In this document: positions 29,700-37,914 of the stretch, one piece after another
Position numbering within the stretch: position 1 is the first letter of the stretch
Layout: each line of letters begins with the position of its first letter
Notes under the pieces: model-generated
Told to the model about the DNA's origin: nothing
What the model saw: the letters and a program-made list of their open reading frames with translations, nothing else
Database searches by the model: none
Program-made: the position numbers and the translations under genes
Assembly (NCBI GenBank): GCA_937943625.1
Contig: CALEAD010000016.1
Location: forward strand, 1 to 64,000
Reading direction: 5' to 3'
Source of the DNA: an uncultured Anaerolineae bacterium
GTDB taxonomy: Bacteria > Chloroflexota > Anaerolineae > Promineifilales > Promineifilaceae
Length of the DNA: 64,000 bases

Positions 29700-29870
29700 C
29701 GCCTCCTTTGTAAACGGCCGCCGACGGCCGATAACTGACCGCCGACCACTCCTTTGTAAATGTAGCCCAGGTTGCCAAACCTGGTAGGCACAGGGCTGGC
29801 AATCTGCGTTACGTCCTCATTCCTCGCGGTGCGCCCCGCTCATGGGGAACCCCTTCTGCGAAAGTAACTG
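29700..29870. repeat. Two repeat elements between RuBisCO gene and prk
   Basis: About 29703-29757 holds a GACCGCC/GGCCGCC element bracketed by the direct repeat CTCCTTTGTAAA. About 29760-29855 holds the hairpin element CAGGTTGCCAAACCTG ... CAGGGCTGGCAATCTG also found at 8201-8285. No reading frame of small-subunit size fits here. Confidence 0.7.
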
Positions 29871-29959
29871 CCGTCGGCTAACCACCGGCTCACCCGGCCT
29901 CCCTCTCTGCTGGTAGGAAAGAGCCATTTCACGCCTTACATCCTCAAACCGGCCAAACC

Positions 29960-31345
29960 CTACTCTTGCACCTCAAACTTGATATCCGCCCACAGCTCCA
30001 TGGCGTCGCGCAACTCTGGGCAGTTTTTCGCTGCTTCCTCCAGCGTGGAGCCAGAAGCAATCGCCTCGGTGGCAACACGGTTGGCTGTGGCACCGGCGCG
30101 GCTACCCTTGGGGTGGCCATGCGTGCCGCCACCAAAGAGCCAGAAGGCGTCATTCCCGGTCAGGCGGTAAAGGTCAGGAATGTGGTGGACGTGGATGCCG
30201 CCAGAAGCAACAGGCCAGGTGGCCTTGAGACCGGCAAAGTCTTGCTCAAAGTAGAGGCCGCGCGCGGGGTCTGCGGGGATGTAGCGATTGCGCAGAAGGT
30301 CTATGATGGCTTCGGTTTCACGCCAGGAGCCTTCCAGCTTGCCAACAACGGTTCCGGTGTGAACGTGGTCACCGCCGGTGAGGCGCAGCCATTTGGCAAC
30401 AACGCGGAAGTGAATGCCATGATTATGCTGGCGGGTGAAGACAGCGTGCATGGCGCGATGGCAGTGGACGATCATGTCAAGCTCGCGCGCATGGGCAAAG
30501 ACGTCGGCCGAGGCGGCAAATCCGGCAGTAAGGAAATCGAACATGCACATGTCTGCACCTTGTTCTTTGATGTAGTCCATGCGCCGCAGGCTTTCGCTGG
30601 TGGAGCCAGCGGTGACGTTGTGCCAGTGGCCTTTGTATTCACCAGTTTCGACGATGGCCTCTTCCACAGCTTCCTGGGCGTAGCGGAAGCGGTCGCGCCA
30701 GCGGCTGAAGGGCTGGCTGTTCATGTTTTCGTCGTCCTTGGTGGTGTCCAGGCCACCAACCAGGCATTCATAAATGATGGTGGAATAGGCTTTGGGGGAG
30801 AGGCCAAGTTTGGGTTTAACAGTACCACCGAGCAACGGCCGATTCCATTTATCTGCCCACACACGCTCATCGTAAATGCCAACATGCGGCCCTGGGTAGG
30901 TTTTTACCAGGGCGACGGGGAGGCGCATATCTTCCAGGCGCAGGGCGGCCACAGCCTTCATGCCAAACACATTGCCCACAATGGAAGACATGATGTTGAC
31001 AACGCTGTTTTCTTCAAACAGGTCCATGGGGTAGGCGATATAGGCAATGTCGTCCTGAATATCGTAGACGCGCGCTTTGTAAAATTCCAGGTCTGTCAGT
31101 GCGTTTGACCACACTTCCGTCCAGGTGCCGGTGGAGGATTCGGCGGCAACGGCCGCTGCGGCTTCAATCATATCTGTAGGGGGCTTGGGGGTAATGCGAA
31201 ACGCGCACAGCAGGTCTGTGTCGCGGGGCACATAATCGGGGTCATAATAACCACTGGCATAGGTGCGCACCCCTGCCTGGTAACGGTCACTGAGGGCTGC
31301 AGACGGGGGTTGGGTCAACGTCTTAGGGGCAACCAACTCGCTCAT
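29960..31345 (-). CDS. cbbL: Form I-type RuBisCO large subunit (no small subunit gene)
   Basis: 461 residues. Carboxylates ribulose-1,5-bisphosphate. All catalytic positions are present (spinach equivalents in brackets): E69 (E60), N125 (N123), K177 in TVKPKLGL (K175), carbamylated K203 in DTTKDDENMN (K201), H296 in CHRAMHAV (H294), H329 (H327) and loop-6 K336 in TGTVVGKLEG (K334). The STGTWT, NHGIHFRV and VVGKLEG patterns are those of form I, not forms II, III or IV. No rbcS occurs downstream (263-base gap, then prk), upstream (regulator), or anywhere in the window; nor do cbbX, cbbQ/O or carboxysome genes. This matches the form I' clade of Chloroflexota, whose large subunits assemble without small subunits. 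A form I'' or small-subunit-using relative with rbcS elsewhere is the alternative. Strong AAGGAG site. Confidence 0.97.
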   Translation of the reverse strand: MSELVAPKTLTQPPSAALSDRYQAGVRTYASGYYDPDYVPRDTDLLCAFRITPKPPTDMIEAAAAVAAESSTGTWTEVWSNALTDLEFYKARVYDIQDDIAYIAYPMDLFEENSVVNIMSSIVGNVFGMKAVAALRLEDMRLPVALVKTYPGPHVGIYDERVWADKWNRPLLGGTVKPKLGLSPKAYSTIIYECLVGGLDTTKDDENMNSQPFSRWRDRFRYAQEAVEEAIVETGEYKGHWHNVTAGSTSESLRRMDYIKEQGADMCMFDFLTAGFAASADVFAHARELDMIVHCHRAMHAVFTRQHNHGIHFRVVAKWLRLTGGDHVHTGTVVGKLEGSWRETEAIIDLLRNRYIPADPARGLYFEQDFAGLKATWPVASGGIHVHHIPDLYRLTGNDAFWLFGGGTHGHPKGSRAGATANRVATEAIASGSTLEEAAKNCPELRDAMELWADIKFEVQE

Positions 31346-31375
31346 GTTTCATCTCCTTTGTGTTTGTATTCTGTA

Positions 31376-31394
31376 TCACGACAATTATTCGTGA
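31376..31394. promoter_or_regulatory. Inverted repeat in the RuBisCO leader
   Basis: TCACGA-N7-TCGTGA is a perfect 6-base palindrome ending about 30 bases before the RuBisCO ATG. It could be an operator for the neighbouring NarL-type regulator or a leader RNA hairpin. It is the only strong dyad in the 168-base gap apart from CTACCC-ATTT-GGGTAG at about 31483-31498. Confidence 0.45.
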
Positions 31395-31410
31395 AAATCT
31401 GCACAAGCCT

Positions 31411-31440
31411 AGTGTAACAGATATGCCTGGCACAGGGCAG
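31411..31440 (-). promoter_or_regulatory. Candidate RuBisCO promoter
   Basis: CTGCCC - 18 bases - TACACT on the minus strand. Transcription would start about 60 bases before the ribosome site and place the TCACGA dyad inside the leader. Boxes are imperfect. Confidence 0.35.
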
Positions 31441-31513
31441 ACCTGATCGAATAGTCTGACACTATCTAGACGGCGGGTGAAGCTACCCATTTGGGTAGGC
31501 AATTACGCAGGCA

Positions 31514-32140
31514 TTAACCCGCCCCACGCTGTTGCAAGTACCAGCGGCTGGCCTCGGTACGGTTACTCACGTTAAGTTGCCCAAAAATGTTTTGCAGGTG
31601 GTACTTTACCGTGTTGCCGCTGATGTGCAGGCGCTCTGCGATTTGTTTGTTGGTCAACCCCTCTGCCACCAGCGACAGCACCTCCCACTCTCGCTCAGAG
31701 AGAGCCGGTGAGGAGTCTGGCGCGGGCGCTGATAGCCAGCGACGCGCCGCTGCGGGAAAGACGAGCTGCCCATTCATCACCTGGCGCACAGCCTGCGCCG
31801 CTTGTTGCGGCGGATCGGTTTTCAGCAGCAGGCCATCTGCGCCGACCGCGAGCAGCGTCTGCATCATGTCGGCATCAGCATAGGCGGTGAGAATGAGCAC
31901 GCGCGTTTGCGGATGGGAGCGGCGAATTTCACGCAGGCAGTCTAGTCCGTTCATATAGGGCATCTGCACGTCCGTAATGACAACATCGGGGTGAAAACGG
32001 CGCACGGCGTCTAGCAGCCGTTCGCCATCGGTGGCGGTTGCCAAAACCTGTATGTCGCTTTCGGCGGTCAACAGGCTGCGCAGTCCTTCCAGCACCAGGG
32101 CATGATCATCAGCAAGCACAACAGTAATTTTAGGGCTCAT
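31514..32140 (-). CDS. NarL/FixJ-type response regulator
   Basis: 208 residues. N-terminal receiver with the acidic pair DD (residues 11-12), phospho-acceptor D57 (ITDVQMPYMNG), conserved Thr and Lys (LTAYAD, LLKTD). C-terminal LuxR-type HTH, about 145-205 (LSEREWEVLSLVAEGLTNKQIAERL). The start MSPKITVVLAD overlaps the kinase stop by 11 bases, so the two are coupled. It lies 168 bases upstream of the RuBisCO gene on the same strand, making it the best local candidate for controlling the Calvin genes, instead of the usual LysR-type CbbR. The longer frame from 32296 is not needed. Confidence 0.93.
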   Translation of the reverse strand: MSPKITVVLADDHALVLEGLRSLLTAESDIQVLATATDGERLLDAVRRFHPDVVITDVQMPYMNGLDCLREIRRSHPQTRVLILTAYADADMMQTLLAVGADGLLLKTDPPQQAAQAVRQVMNGQLVFPAAARRWLSAPAPDSSPALSEREWEVLSLVAEGLTNKQIAERLHISGNTVKYHLQNIFGQLNVSNRTEASRWYLQQRGAG

Positions 32141-32837
32141 AAATTGGCAACCTGACGGTAATTTTGGTTCCCCTGCCAGGAGCGCTTTGCAGGTCAAATT
32201 GACCCCCCACCAGGGCGACGCGATCACGCATACCGCGCAGGCCAATGTGTTCTTCGCGCTCGGTCGCCTGGGGGCCATACAGGGGGGGTGGCACAAATCC
32301 CTTGCCTTCGTCAGAAATAGTCAAGGTGAGTTGCTCCTGGTCAAGCTGCAATTCCACCTGTTGACGGGCTGATTCGGCGTGACGATAGGCGTTGGCGAGC
32401 GCTTCCTGGCAAATGCGGTAGAGGGTTATTTTGGCGGCCACGGGAAGGAGAACGGCCGTTTCTGGCCCTATGTACGTCACTCTACAGCCCGTTGTCATTT
32501 CATGGTGTAAAAACAGCCCACGCAAGAGAGCTACCAGGTCACGGTGGGCAAAATCGGGCGGACGGAATGTGCCGAGAAAGTGGCGAACCTCGGCCAGTGC
32601 CGCCTCTAACAGGCGCGAAACGCGGCGACAGGTCAGGCTGTACTCGGCTGGGGGAATATACTCCCCGGCTTCCTCACGCCGCGCCAGTGCTGCCATCTGC
32701 GATTGTGCGGCAAAGAGCTGCTGTACCGGCCCATCGTGCAGGTCGAGAATAATGCGGTGCATCTCTTCTTCGGTAACCGCAAGAATGCGCCGTGCGGCTA
32801 ATTTTTCGCTAACTGCGGGGTCGTCTAGCTCCACCAT
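32130..32837 (-). CDS. NarL-partner histidine kinase, soluble
   Basis: 235 residues. A HisKA_3 dimerisation domain with phospho-acceptor H34 (LDLHDGPVQQ), then a HATPase_c domain with ICQEALANAYRHA, DEGKGFVPP and GLRGMRDR. It lacks any transmembrane or recognisable sensor domain; only about 20 residues precede the H-box region, so it must sense through a partner or a soluble signal. ATG 32837 is chosen because a TTGACA-N18-TATGAT promoter ends 7 bases before it. An in-frame ATG at 32849 would lie within the -10 box. It forms an operon with the response regulator, and possibly with the RuBisCO run. Confidence 0.9.
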   Translation of the reverse strand: MVELDDPAVSEKLAARRILAVTEEEMHRIILDLHDGPVQQLFAAQSQMAALARREEAGEYIPPAEYSLTCRRVSRLLEAALAEVRHFLGTFRPPDFAHRDLVALLRGLFLHHEMTTGCRVTYIGPETAVLLPVAAKITLYRICQEALANAYRHAESARQQVELQLDQEQLTLTISDEGKGFVPPPLYGPQATEREEHIGLRGMRDRVALVGGQFDLQSAPGRGTKITVRLPIYEP

Positions 32838-32844
32838 GTGATGG

Positions 32845-32874
32845 ATCATAACGCTTCAAAGGGAGGGATGTCAA
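32845..32874 (-). promoter_or_regulatory. Strong promoter of the two-component operon
   Basis: TTGACA (32869-32874) - 18 bases - TATGAT (32845-32850) on the minus strand. Start codon 7 bases after the -10 box, so the message is probably leaderless. Confidence 0.65.
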
Positions 32875-33027
32875 CAAGAAGCAGGCGCGCTTCTGAATCA
32901 GCTCTGCCATCGGGCTGACGCCTGCTGGCAACCAGATACGCCCCATGACCGCAACTTGGCGCGCTAATACGCTGCACCAGGACAAAAGTGGCGCAATCAA
33001 GATGTTGCTACTGTGTGGCATTTCCCG

Positions 33028-33055
33028 TTGACGCGATCTTGAATGGGATTACAAT
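33028..33055 (+). promoter_or_regulatory. Promoter of the flavoenzyme gene
   Basis: TTGACG - 16 bases - TACAAT, giving a leader of about 45 bases with a GAGG ribosome site before ATG 33107. Confidence 0.6.
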
Positions 33056-33106
33056 TAACGCCGTTCGTGGTTACAGGCGTAGCCACCAGGCAACGAGGTC
33101 TTTATC

Positions 33107-34312
33107 ATGCTCACTTCTTACGACGCGCTCATTGTGGGCGGCGGCATCTTTGGCCTGACAGCCGCTTTGGCGCTGCGGCAACGTGGGTATAGAACGGCCG
33201 TTTTCGACCCCGGTCCCATCCCCCACCCCTTGGCCGCTTCCACCGACATTAGCAAAGTCATCCGCATGGAGTATGGCGCAGACGAGCTGTACATGGAGAT
33301 GGCGGAAAAAGCGCTGGCAGGCTGGCAGCGCTGGAATGAGGAATTCCCCGAAAAGCTGTACCACAACACCGGCGTAACCATGATTACACGCCAGCCAATG
33401 CAGCCGGGCGGCTATGAGCACGACAGCTATGCCCTGCTGCTAAAGCGGGGGCACGCGCCCCTACGCCTAGATAGCACCCTCGTTGCGGAGCGCTTTCCCG
33501 CTTGGAAGGGGGGCGCCTACGTGGACGGTTACTTCCACAGCAAGGGGGGCTACGCCGAAAGCGGCCGGGTTGTCGAGCAACTGGCGCAGCAAGCGCTGGC
33601 CGCCGGAATTACGCTGTATGCTGATCAGACTGTCACGCAGATCATCACTGCCAACGGCCGTGCCAACGGGGTACGCACGAGTGAAGGGCAGGTATTCCAG
33701 GGGGGCGTTGTCCTGGTTGCCGCAGGCGCATGGACACAACTGCTTGTGCCAGAGCTGGAAAAGGTGCTTACGCCAACCGGGCATCCCGTTTTTCACCTCA
33801 AAACGGCCGATCCCACCCTCTTCAAGCCCCCCACGTTTACCGTCTTTACGGCCGACATTGCCAACAGCGGCTGGTACGGCTTTCCCCTGCACCCACGCCA
33901 GGGCGTCATCAAAGTAGCCAACCATGGTGTGGGGCAGGTCGTCCATCCCGTGCGCGATAAGCGGCAGGTGACCGACGCAGACATTCGCCAGTTGCGCAGC
34001 TTTTTGGAAAGTAGCCTGCCAATGCTGAAAGATGCCACCATCGCCTACACGCGCCGTTGCCTCTACAGCGATACGCCCGATGGTCATTTCTGGATTGACC
34101 ACCACCCGGAAATAACGGGGCTGGTCGTTGCCGCCGGTGGCAGTGGTCACGCCTTCAAGTTTGCTCCCATTCTAGGCGGGCTGATTGCCGATGCCGTCGA
34201 GCGTCAGCCTAACCCTTATCTGCAGCGCTTCCGCTGGCGCGAATTGGGGCCAGCGGTGCGCAGTGAGGAGGCTGCGCGGTATCAGCCGGGCAGGGCGGCG
34301 AGTAGCGAATAG
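33107..34312 (+). CDS. Sarcosine-oxidase-like FAD amine oxidase
   Basis: 401 residues. FAD-binding N-terminus (IVGGGIFGLTAALALRQRG) and the DAO fold of the monomeric sarcosine oxidase/N-methyltryptophan oxidase family. C318 in RRCLYSDTPDGHFWIDHHP sits exactly where monomeric sarcosine oxidase carries the Cys that covalently holds FAD. The GGSGHAFKFAP segment near the C-terminus is also that family's signature. It should oxidise a secondary or N-methyl amino acid with release of hydrogen peroxide. The specific substrate is unknown. Good promoter and ribosome site; divergent from the two-component operon across 269 bases. Confidence 0.85.
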   Translation: MLTSYDALIVGGGIFGLTAALALRQRGYRTAVFDPGPIPHPLAASTDISKVIRMEYGADELYMEMAEKALAGWQRWNEEFPEKLYHNTGVTMITRQPMQPGGYEHDSYALLLKRGHAPLRLDSTLVAERFPAWKGGAYVDGYFHSKGGYAESGRVVEQLAQQALAAGITLYADQTVTQIITANGRANGVRTSEGQVFQGGVVLVAAGAWTQLLVPELEKVLTPTGHPVFHLKTADPTLFKPPTFTVFTADIANSGWYGFPLHPRQGVIKVANHGVGQVVHPVRDKRQVTDADIRQLRSFLESSLPMLKDATIAYTRRCLYSDTPDGHFWIDHHPEITGLVVAAGGSGHAFKFAPILGGLIADAVERQPNPYLQRFRWRELGPAVRSEEAARYQPGRAASSE

Positions 34313-34442
34313 CTATTGGGCGCGCAACAACCGGGAGGTAAGCAATGCCGACAAATCGTATCCACCCCCCACCAGCACCGCTCACCACTCGCCATTCACC
34401 ACTCACTATTTACACATTTCACCAAGAAAAAAGGACCAGGCC

Positions 34443-37400
34443 ATGTTAAGAAGAGTTATTTTACCCATGTTGTTTTTGGCAGTGCTGACGCTGCTGGTAG
34501 GAAGAGGGCTGACAACGGCCGTTGCCCCCATTGCCGCCCAGGCTGATGTACTTGATGTACTGCAAGCAGAAGAAACCCAAACGGCGGAATCTCTGTTTGC
34601 CACCTACGAGGTGATCGTGGTGCGTGCCTATTACAACGACCGCGCCATGCTCGACCGGCTGGCAGGCTGGAATGAGCCGTGGGAAGTAAACCGCAGTGAA
34701 GGATACGCCATTGTCGAAGTAACGGCCGTTGAGTATGAACGCCTGCGCGCCGAAGGCTATCGCCCTGAAGTAGAGCCAAAACTCACGGCATTGATCAATC
34801 AACCATTGGTCAATCTGCCGGGGCAAATTAGCGGCATTCCCGGCTATCCCTGCTACCGCACCGTGGAAGAGACCTTTGCCACCGCCGAAAGCATCGCCGC
34901 CAACTACCCGCAGCTTGCCACCTGGATAGACGTGGGCGATTCCTGGGAAAAAGTAACCCCCGGCGGCCTGCCCGGCTATGATATGATGGTGCTGAAGCTG
35001 ACCAATTCTGCCATACCCGGACCCAAACCAGCCCTTTTTATCATGAGTTCCATGCACGCACGCGAGTATACGCCGGCAGAGCTAAACACGCGCTTTGCCG
35101 AGTATCTGATCGCCAACTATGACGTAGACCCAGACGTGACCTGGCTGCTGGATTACCATGAGTTTCACCTGATGCTGCAAGCAAACCCAGACGGCCGTAA
35201 ACAGGCAGAAGCTAGCCTCTCCTGGCGCAAAAACACCAATAACAATTACTGCGCCAACACCAACACCCGTGGCGCCGACCTGAATCGCAACTACGCCTTT
35301 GCCTGGAATGCCTGTGGTGGCAGTGGCAGCTGCTCGAGCGGCAATCCATGCGACCTGACCTATCGCGGCCCCTTTGCTGCCTCTGAGCCAGAAACACAAA
35401 GTGTACAAAACTATATCAACACCATCTTTCCTGACCAGCGCGAAGCGCCGTTAACCGCACCCGCACCCGTGGACGCCACCGGAGTTTTCCTCGACATCCA
35501 CAGCTACAGTGAGCTGGTCATCTGGCCCTGGGGCTTTATCACCACACCAACCCCAAACGGCGTCGCCATGCAAACGCTGGGGCGCAAGCTGGCTTACTTT
35601 AACGGGTATGAACCAGGCCAATCTACCAGCCTCTACCTGACTGACGGCAGTACAGATGACCATGCCTATGGCGAACTGGGGGTGGCAGCTTACACCTATG
35701 AACTGGGTACCGCTTTCTTCCAAAGCTGTGGCGTGTTCGAGAATACGATTGTGCCAGACAACCTGCCTTCGCTGATATATGCAGCAAAAGCGGCGCGTGC
35801 GCCTTATATGCTGCCGGCTGGCCCTGATGCTGTGGGTGTGGCTCTCTCTGGCAGCGTGGTGACTCCCGGAACGGCCGTTACCCTGACCGCTACCATCAAT
35901 GACACACGCTTCAACAACCAGGCTGGTATGGAACCGGTGCAAAACGTGGTTGCTGCCGAGTATTACATCAACATCCCTCCCTGGATTACGACAACCACGC
36001 CTATTGCCTACCCCATGGTGGCCACCGATGGCAATTTTAACCAGCCGATCGAGGCGGTACGGGCCACTATAGATACCAGCGCGCTCACCCATGGGCGACA
36101 TATCATCTACGTGCGTGGGCGCGATGCCGCCAACAATTGGGGCGCCGTGAGCGCCGTCTTCCTCTATGTGATAGACCCGGCCGTTGCTCCCACCATCACC
36201 GGGCAGGTACGCGCCGCCGATACCGGACAACCGCTGGCGGCAACCGTCACGGCGGGCAGCGTGGGCAGCGCGCCTACAAACCCGACAACAGGCATTTACA
36301 GCATGCGCGTGATCAGCGGCACGTATCACATGACGGCCGTACCCGCTTCCAACCTCTACGCCGCAGCCACGGCCACCAATGTGTACGCGCCCGATTACCA
36401 GACCGTAACGCAAAACTTCTTCCTTTACCCCTACTGCACCATCTTTAGCGATGACGTTGAGAGTGGCAACCTGGGCTGGACGGCGCAGGCGCCCTGGGCG
36501 ATTACCAGCGAGATGTCGCACAGTCCCACGCGCTCCTGGACGGATAGCCCCGGGGGCAACTATGCCAACAACCGCAACATCAGCCTCACCTCCCAACCGT
36601 TTGACCTGAGCAGCTATAGCGGCATAAAGCTGGATTTCTGGCAGGTATGTGATACGGAACTAAACTGGGACTATTGCTACGTGGAAGTGTCGGCCGATGG
36701 CGGCACCTCCTGGCAAACAGTTGCCAGCTATACTGGCCCCCAAACCGCCTGGCAGTCTATCAGCCTGCCCCTGCCACAGCTCGACGGCGCAGCAAACGCC
36801 CGCATTCGCTTCCGCTTCTTCTCCGACGGCAGCATTGTGCGTGATGGCTGGCATCTGGACGACATTGTTCTCAGCGGCGCTGGCCCTGGCTGCGTAACCG
36901 TTATAGCCCCCATTGCCAGCTTCACCTCTAGCAGCCCAGACGCCCTGGGGCAAGTCACCCAGTTCATCAACACCTCCCTGGGCACAAGCAACAGCTACAC
37001 CTGGGACTTTGGCGATGGCAGCCCCGGCAGCAGCGCCGAAAACCCCCCACACACCTATGCCCAGCCCGGCAGCTACACCGTTACCCTGACGGCCACCAAT
37101 ATCCTGGGTTCAGACGTAACAACAGGCACGGTGATGATTTTGCTGCCGCCGCAGGCCAGCTTTACACATGCGGCCGTCGTGGCCGTTGACCAGCTGGTCA
37201 GCTTCAGCAACACCTCGACGGGCGATCAGTTAATCTTCACCTGGGACTTTGGCGACGGCGGCAGCAGCAACGAAACCAATCCCACACACGCCTACGCCAG
37301 CAGCGGCACGTACACCATCACGTTAACAGCTAGCAGCCCCGTGGGGGCGGACTCCTTCAGCAGCATCGTCAACGTACTGCAAGGGCCAATTGCCAGCTTC

Positions 37401-37910
37401 ACCTCCAGCAGTCCCGATGCCCTGGGCGAAGTCACCATTTTCACCAACACCTCCAGCGGCGACAACCTGAGCTTTGCCTGGGACTTTGGCGATGGCAGCC
37501 CCGGCAGCAGCGCCGAAAACCCCACACACACCTATGCCCAGCCCGGCAGCTACACCGTTACCCTGACGGCCACCAATATCCTGGGTTCAGACGTAACAAC
37601 AGGCACGGTGATGATTTTGCTGCCGCCGCAGGCCGGCTTCAGCAGCAACCAGCCAGTGCAGCTCGGACAAACAATGATCTTTACCAACACCTCAACGGGT
37701 GACGACCTGAGCTTTAGCTGGAACTTTGGCGATGGCAGCACGGCCGTTACCACCACCAATCCCGTTCATCTATACGCCAGCGCCGGCACGTACACCGTCA
37801 CCCTGACGGTTACCAGTCCATTAGGCGTCAGCAGCTTCAGCCAGCAGGTAACCGTCTTGCCAGTCTATCGGCTGTATCTGCCCCTGATCTGGCACGAGGA
37901 CGTCAATTAA
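34443..37910 (+). CDS. Secreted M14 zinc carboxypeptidase with four PKD domains
   Basis: 1155 residues. The signal peptide (ILPMLFLAVLTLLVG) is followed by a propeptide. The M14 catalytic domain shows zinc ligands H205/E208 (MHARE) and H353 (DIHSYSE), the substrate-binding GADLNRNYAF, and general base E420 (YTYELG). After an accessory beta-rich region (about 660-820, with a jelly-roll-like segment FSDDVESGNLGW) come four PKD domains (about 823-903, 906-979, 983-1063, 1065-1139). The second pair is a recent duplication of the first. The C-terminus is LYLPLIWHEDVN. ATG 34443 with AAAGGA upstream is chosen over a frame extending into the previous gene. Extracellular peptide degradation is likely. 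Confidence 0.93.
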   Translation: MLRRVILPMLFLAVLTLLVGRGLTTAVAPIAAQADVLDVLQAEETQTAESLFATYEVIVVRAYYNDRAMLDRLAGWNEPWEVNRSEGYAIVEVTAVEYERLRAEGYRPEVEPKLTALINQPLVNLPGQISGIPGYPCYRTVEETFATAESIAANYPQLATWIDVGDSWEKVTPGGLPGYDMMVLKLTNSAIPGPKPALFIMSSMHAREYTPAELNTRFAEYLIANYDVDPDVTWLLDYHEFHLMLQANPDGRKQAEASLSWRKNTNNNYCANTNTRGADLNRNYAFAWNACGGSGSCSSGNPCDLTYRGPFAASEPETQSVQNYINTIFPDQREAPLTAPAPVDATGVFLDIHSYSELVIWPWGFITTPTPNGVAMQTLGRKLAYFNGYEPGQSTSLYLTDGSTDDHAYGELGVAAYTYELGTAFFQSCGVFENTIVPDNLPSLIYAAKAARAPYMLPAGPDAVGVALSGSVVTPGTAVTLTATINDTRFNNQAGMEPVQNVVAAEYYINIPPWITTTTPIAYPMVATDGNFNQPIEAVRATIDTSALTHGRHIIYVRGRDAANNWGAVSAVFLYVIDPAVAPTITGQVRAADTGQPLAATVTAGSVGSAPTNPTTGIYSMRVISGTYHMTAVPASNLYAAATATNVYAPDYQTVTQNFFLYPYCTIFSDDVESGNLGWTAQAPWAITSEMSHSPTRSWTDSPGGNYANNRNISLTSQPFDLSSYSGIKLDFWQVCDTELNWDYCYVEVSADGGTSWQTVASYTGPQTAWQSISLPLPQLDGAANARIRFRFFSDGSIVRDGWHLDDIVLSGAGPGCVTVIAPIASFTSSSPDALGQVTQFINTSLGTSNSYTWDFGDGSPGSSAENPPHTYAQPGSYTVTLTATNILGSDVTTGTVMILLPPQASFTHAAVVAVDQLVSFSNTSTGDQLIFTWDFGDGGSSNETNPTHAYASSGTYTITLTASSPVGADSFSSIVNVLQGPIASFTSSSPDALGEVTIFTNTSSGDNLSFAWDFGDGSPGSSAENPTHTYAQPGSYTVTLTATNILGSDVTTGTVMILLPPQAGFSSNQPVQLGQTMIFTNTSTGDDLSFSWNFGDGSTAVTTTNPVHLYASAGTYTVTLTVTSPLGVSSFSQQVTVLPVYRLYLPLIWHEDVN
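37001..37157 (+). repeat. PKD-coding direct repeat, copy 1
   Basis: 157 bases matching 37478-37634 with a single substitution seen (CCA to ACA, Pro to Thr). Part of a 477-base unit encoding two PKD domains. Confidence 0.9.
37478..37634 (+). repeat. PKD-coding direct repeat, copy 2
   Basis: Second copy, offset 477 bases from copy 1. Near identity implies recent duplication or gene conversion. Confidence 0.9.
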
Positions 37911-37914
37911 CCGT

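Noticed and set aside
29697..29959. Search for a RuBisCO small subunit between cbbL and prk
   Set aside because: The gap is 263 bases, filled by two repeat elements; no frame of about 100 codons and no rbcS-like residues.
29966..31108. 380-codon open frame on the plus strand
   Set aside because: Lies wholly antisense to the RuBisCO large subunit, has no ribosome site and reads as low-complexity Gly/Val-rich shadow sequence.
34185..34442. 86-codon N-terminal extension of the M14 peptidase
   Set aside because: It overlaps the 3' end of the flavoenzyme gene in another frame and would bury the clear signal peptide that begins at 34443.
35451..36596. 381-codon minus-strand frame
   Set aside because: Antisense to the M14 peptidase; no start signal or family match.
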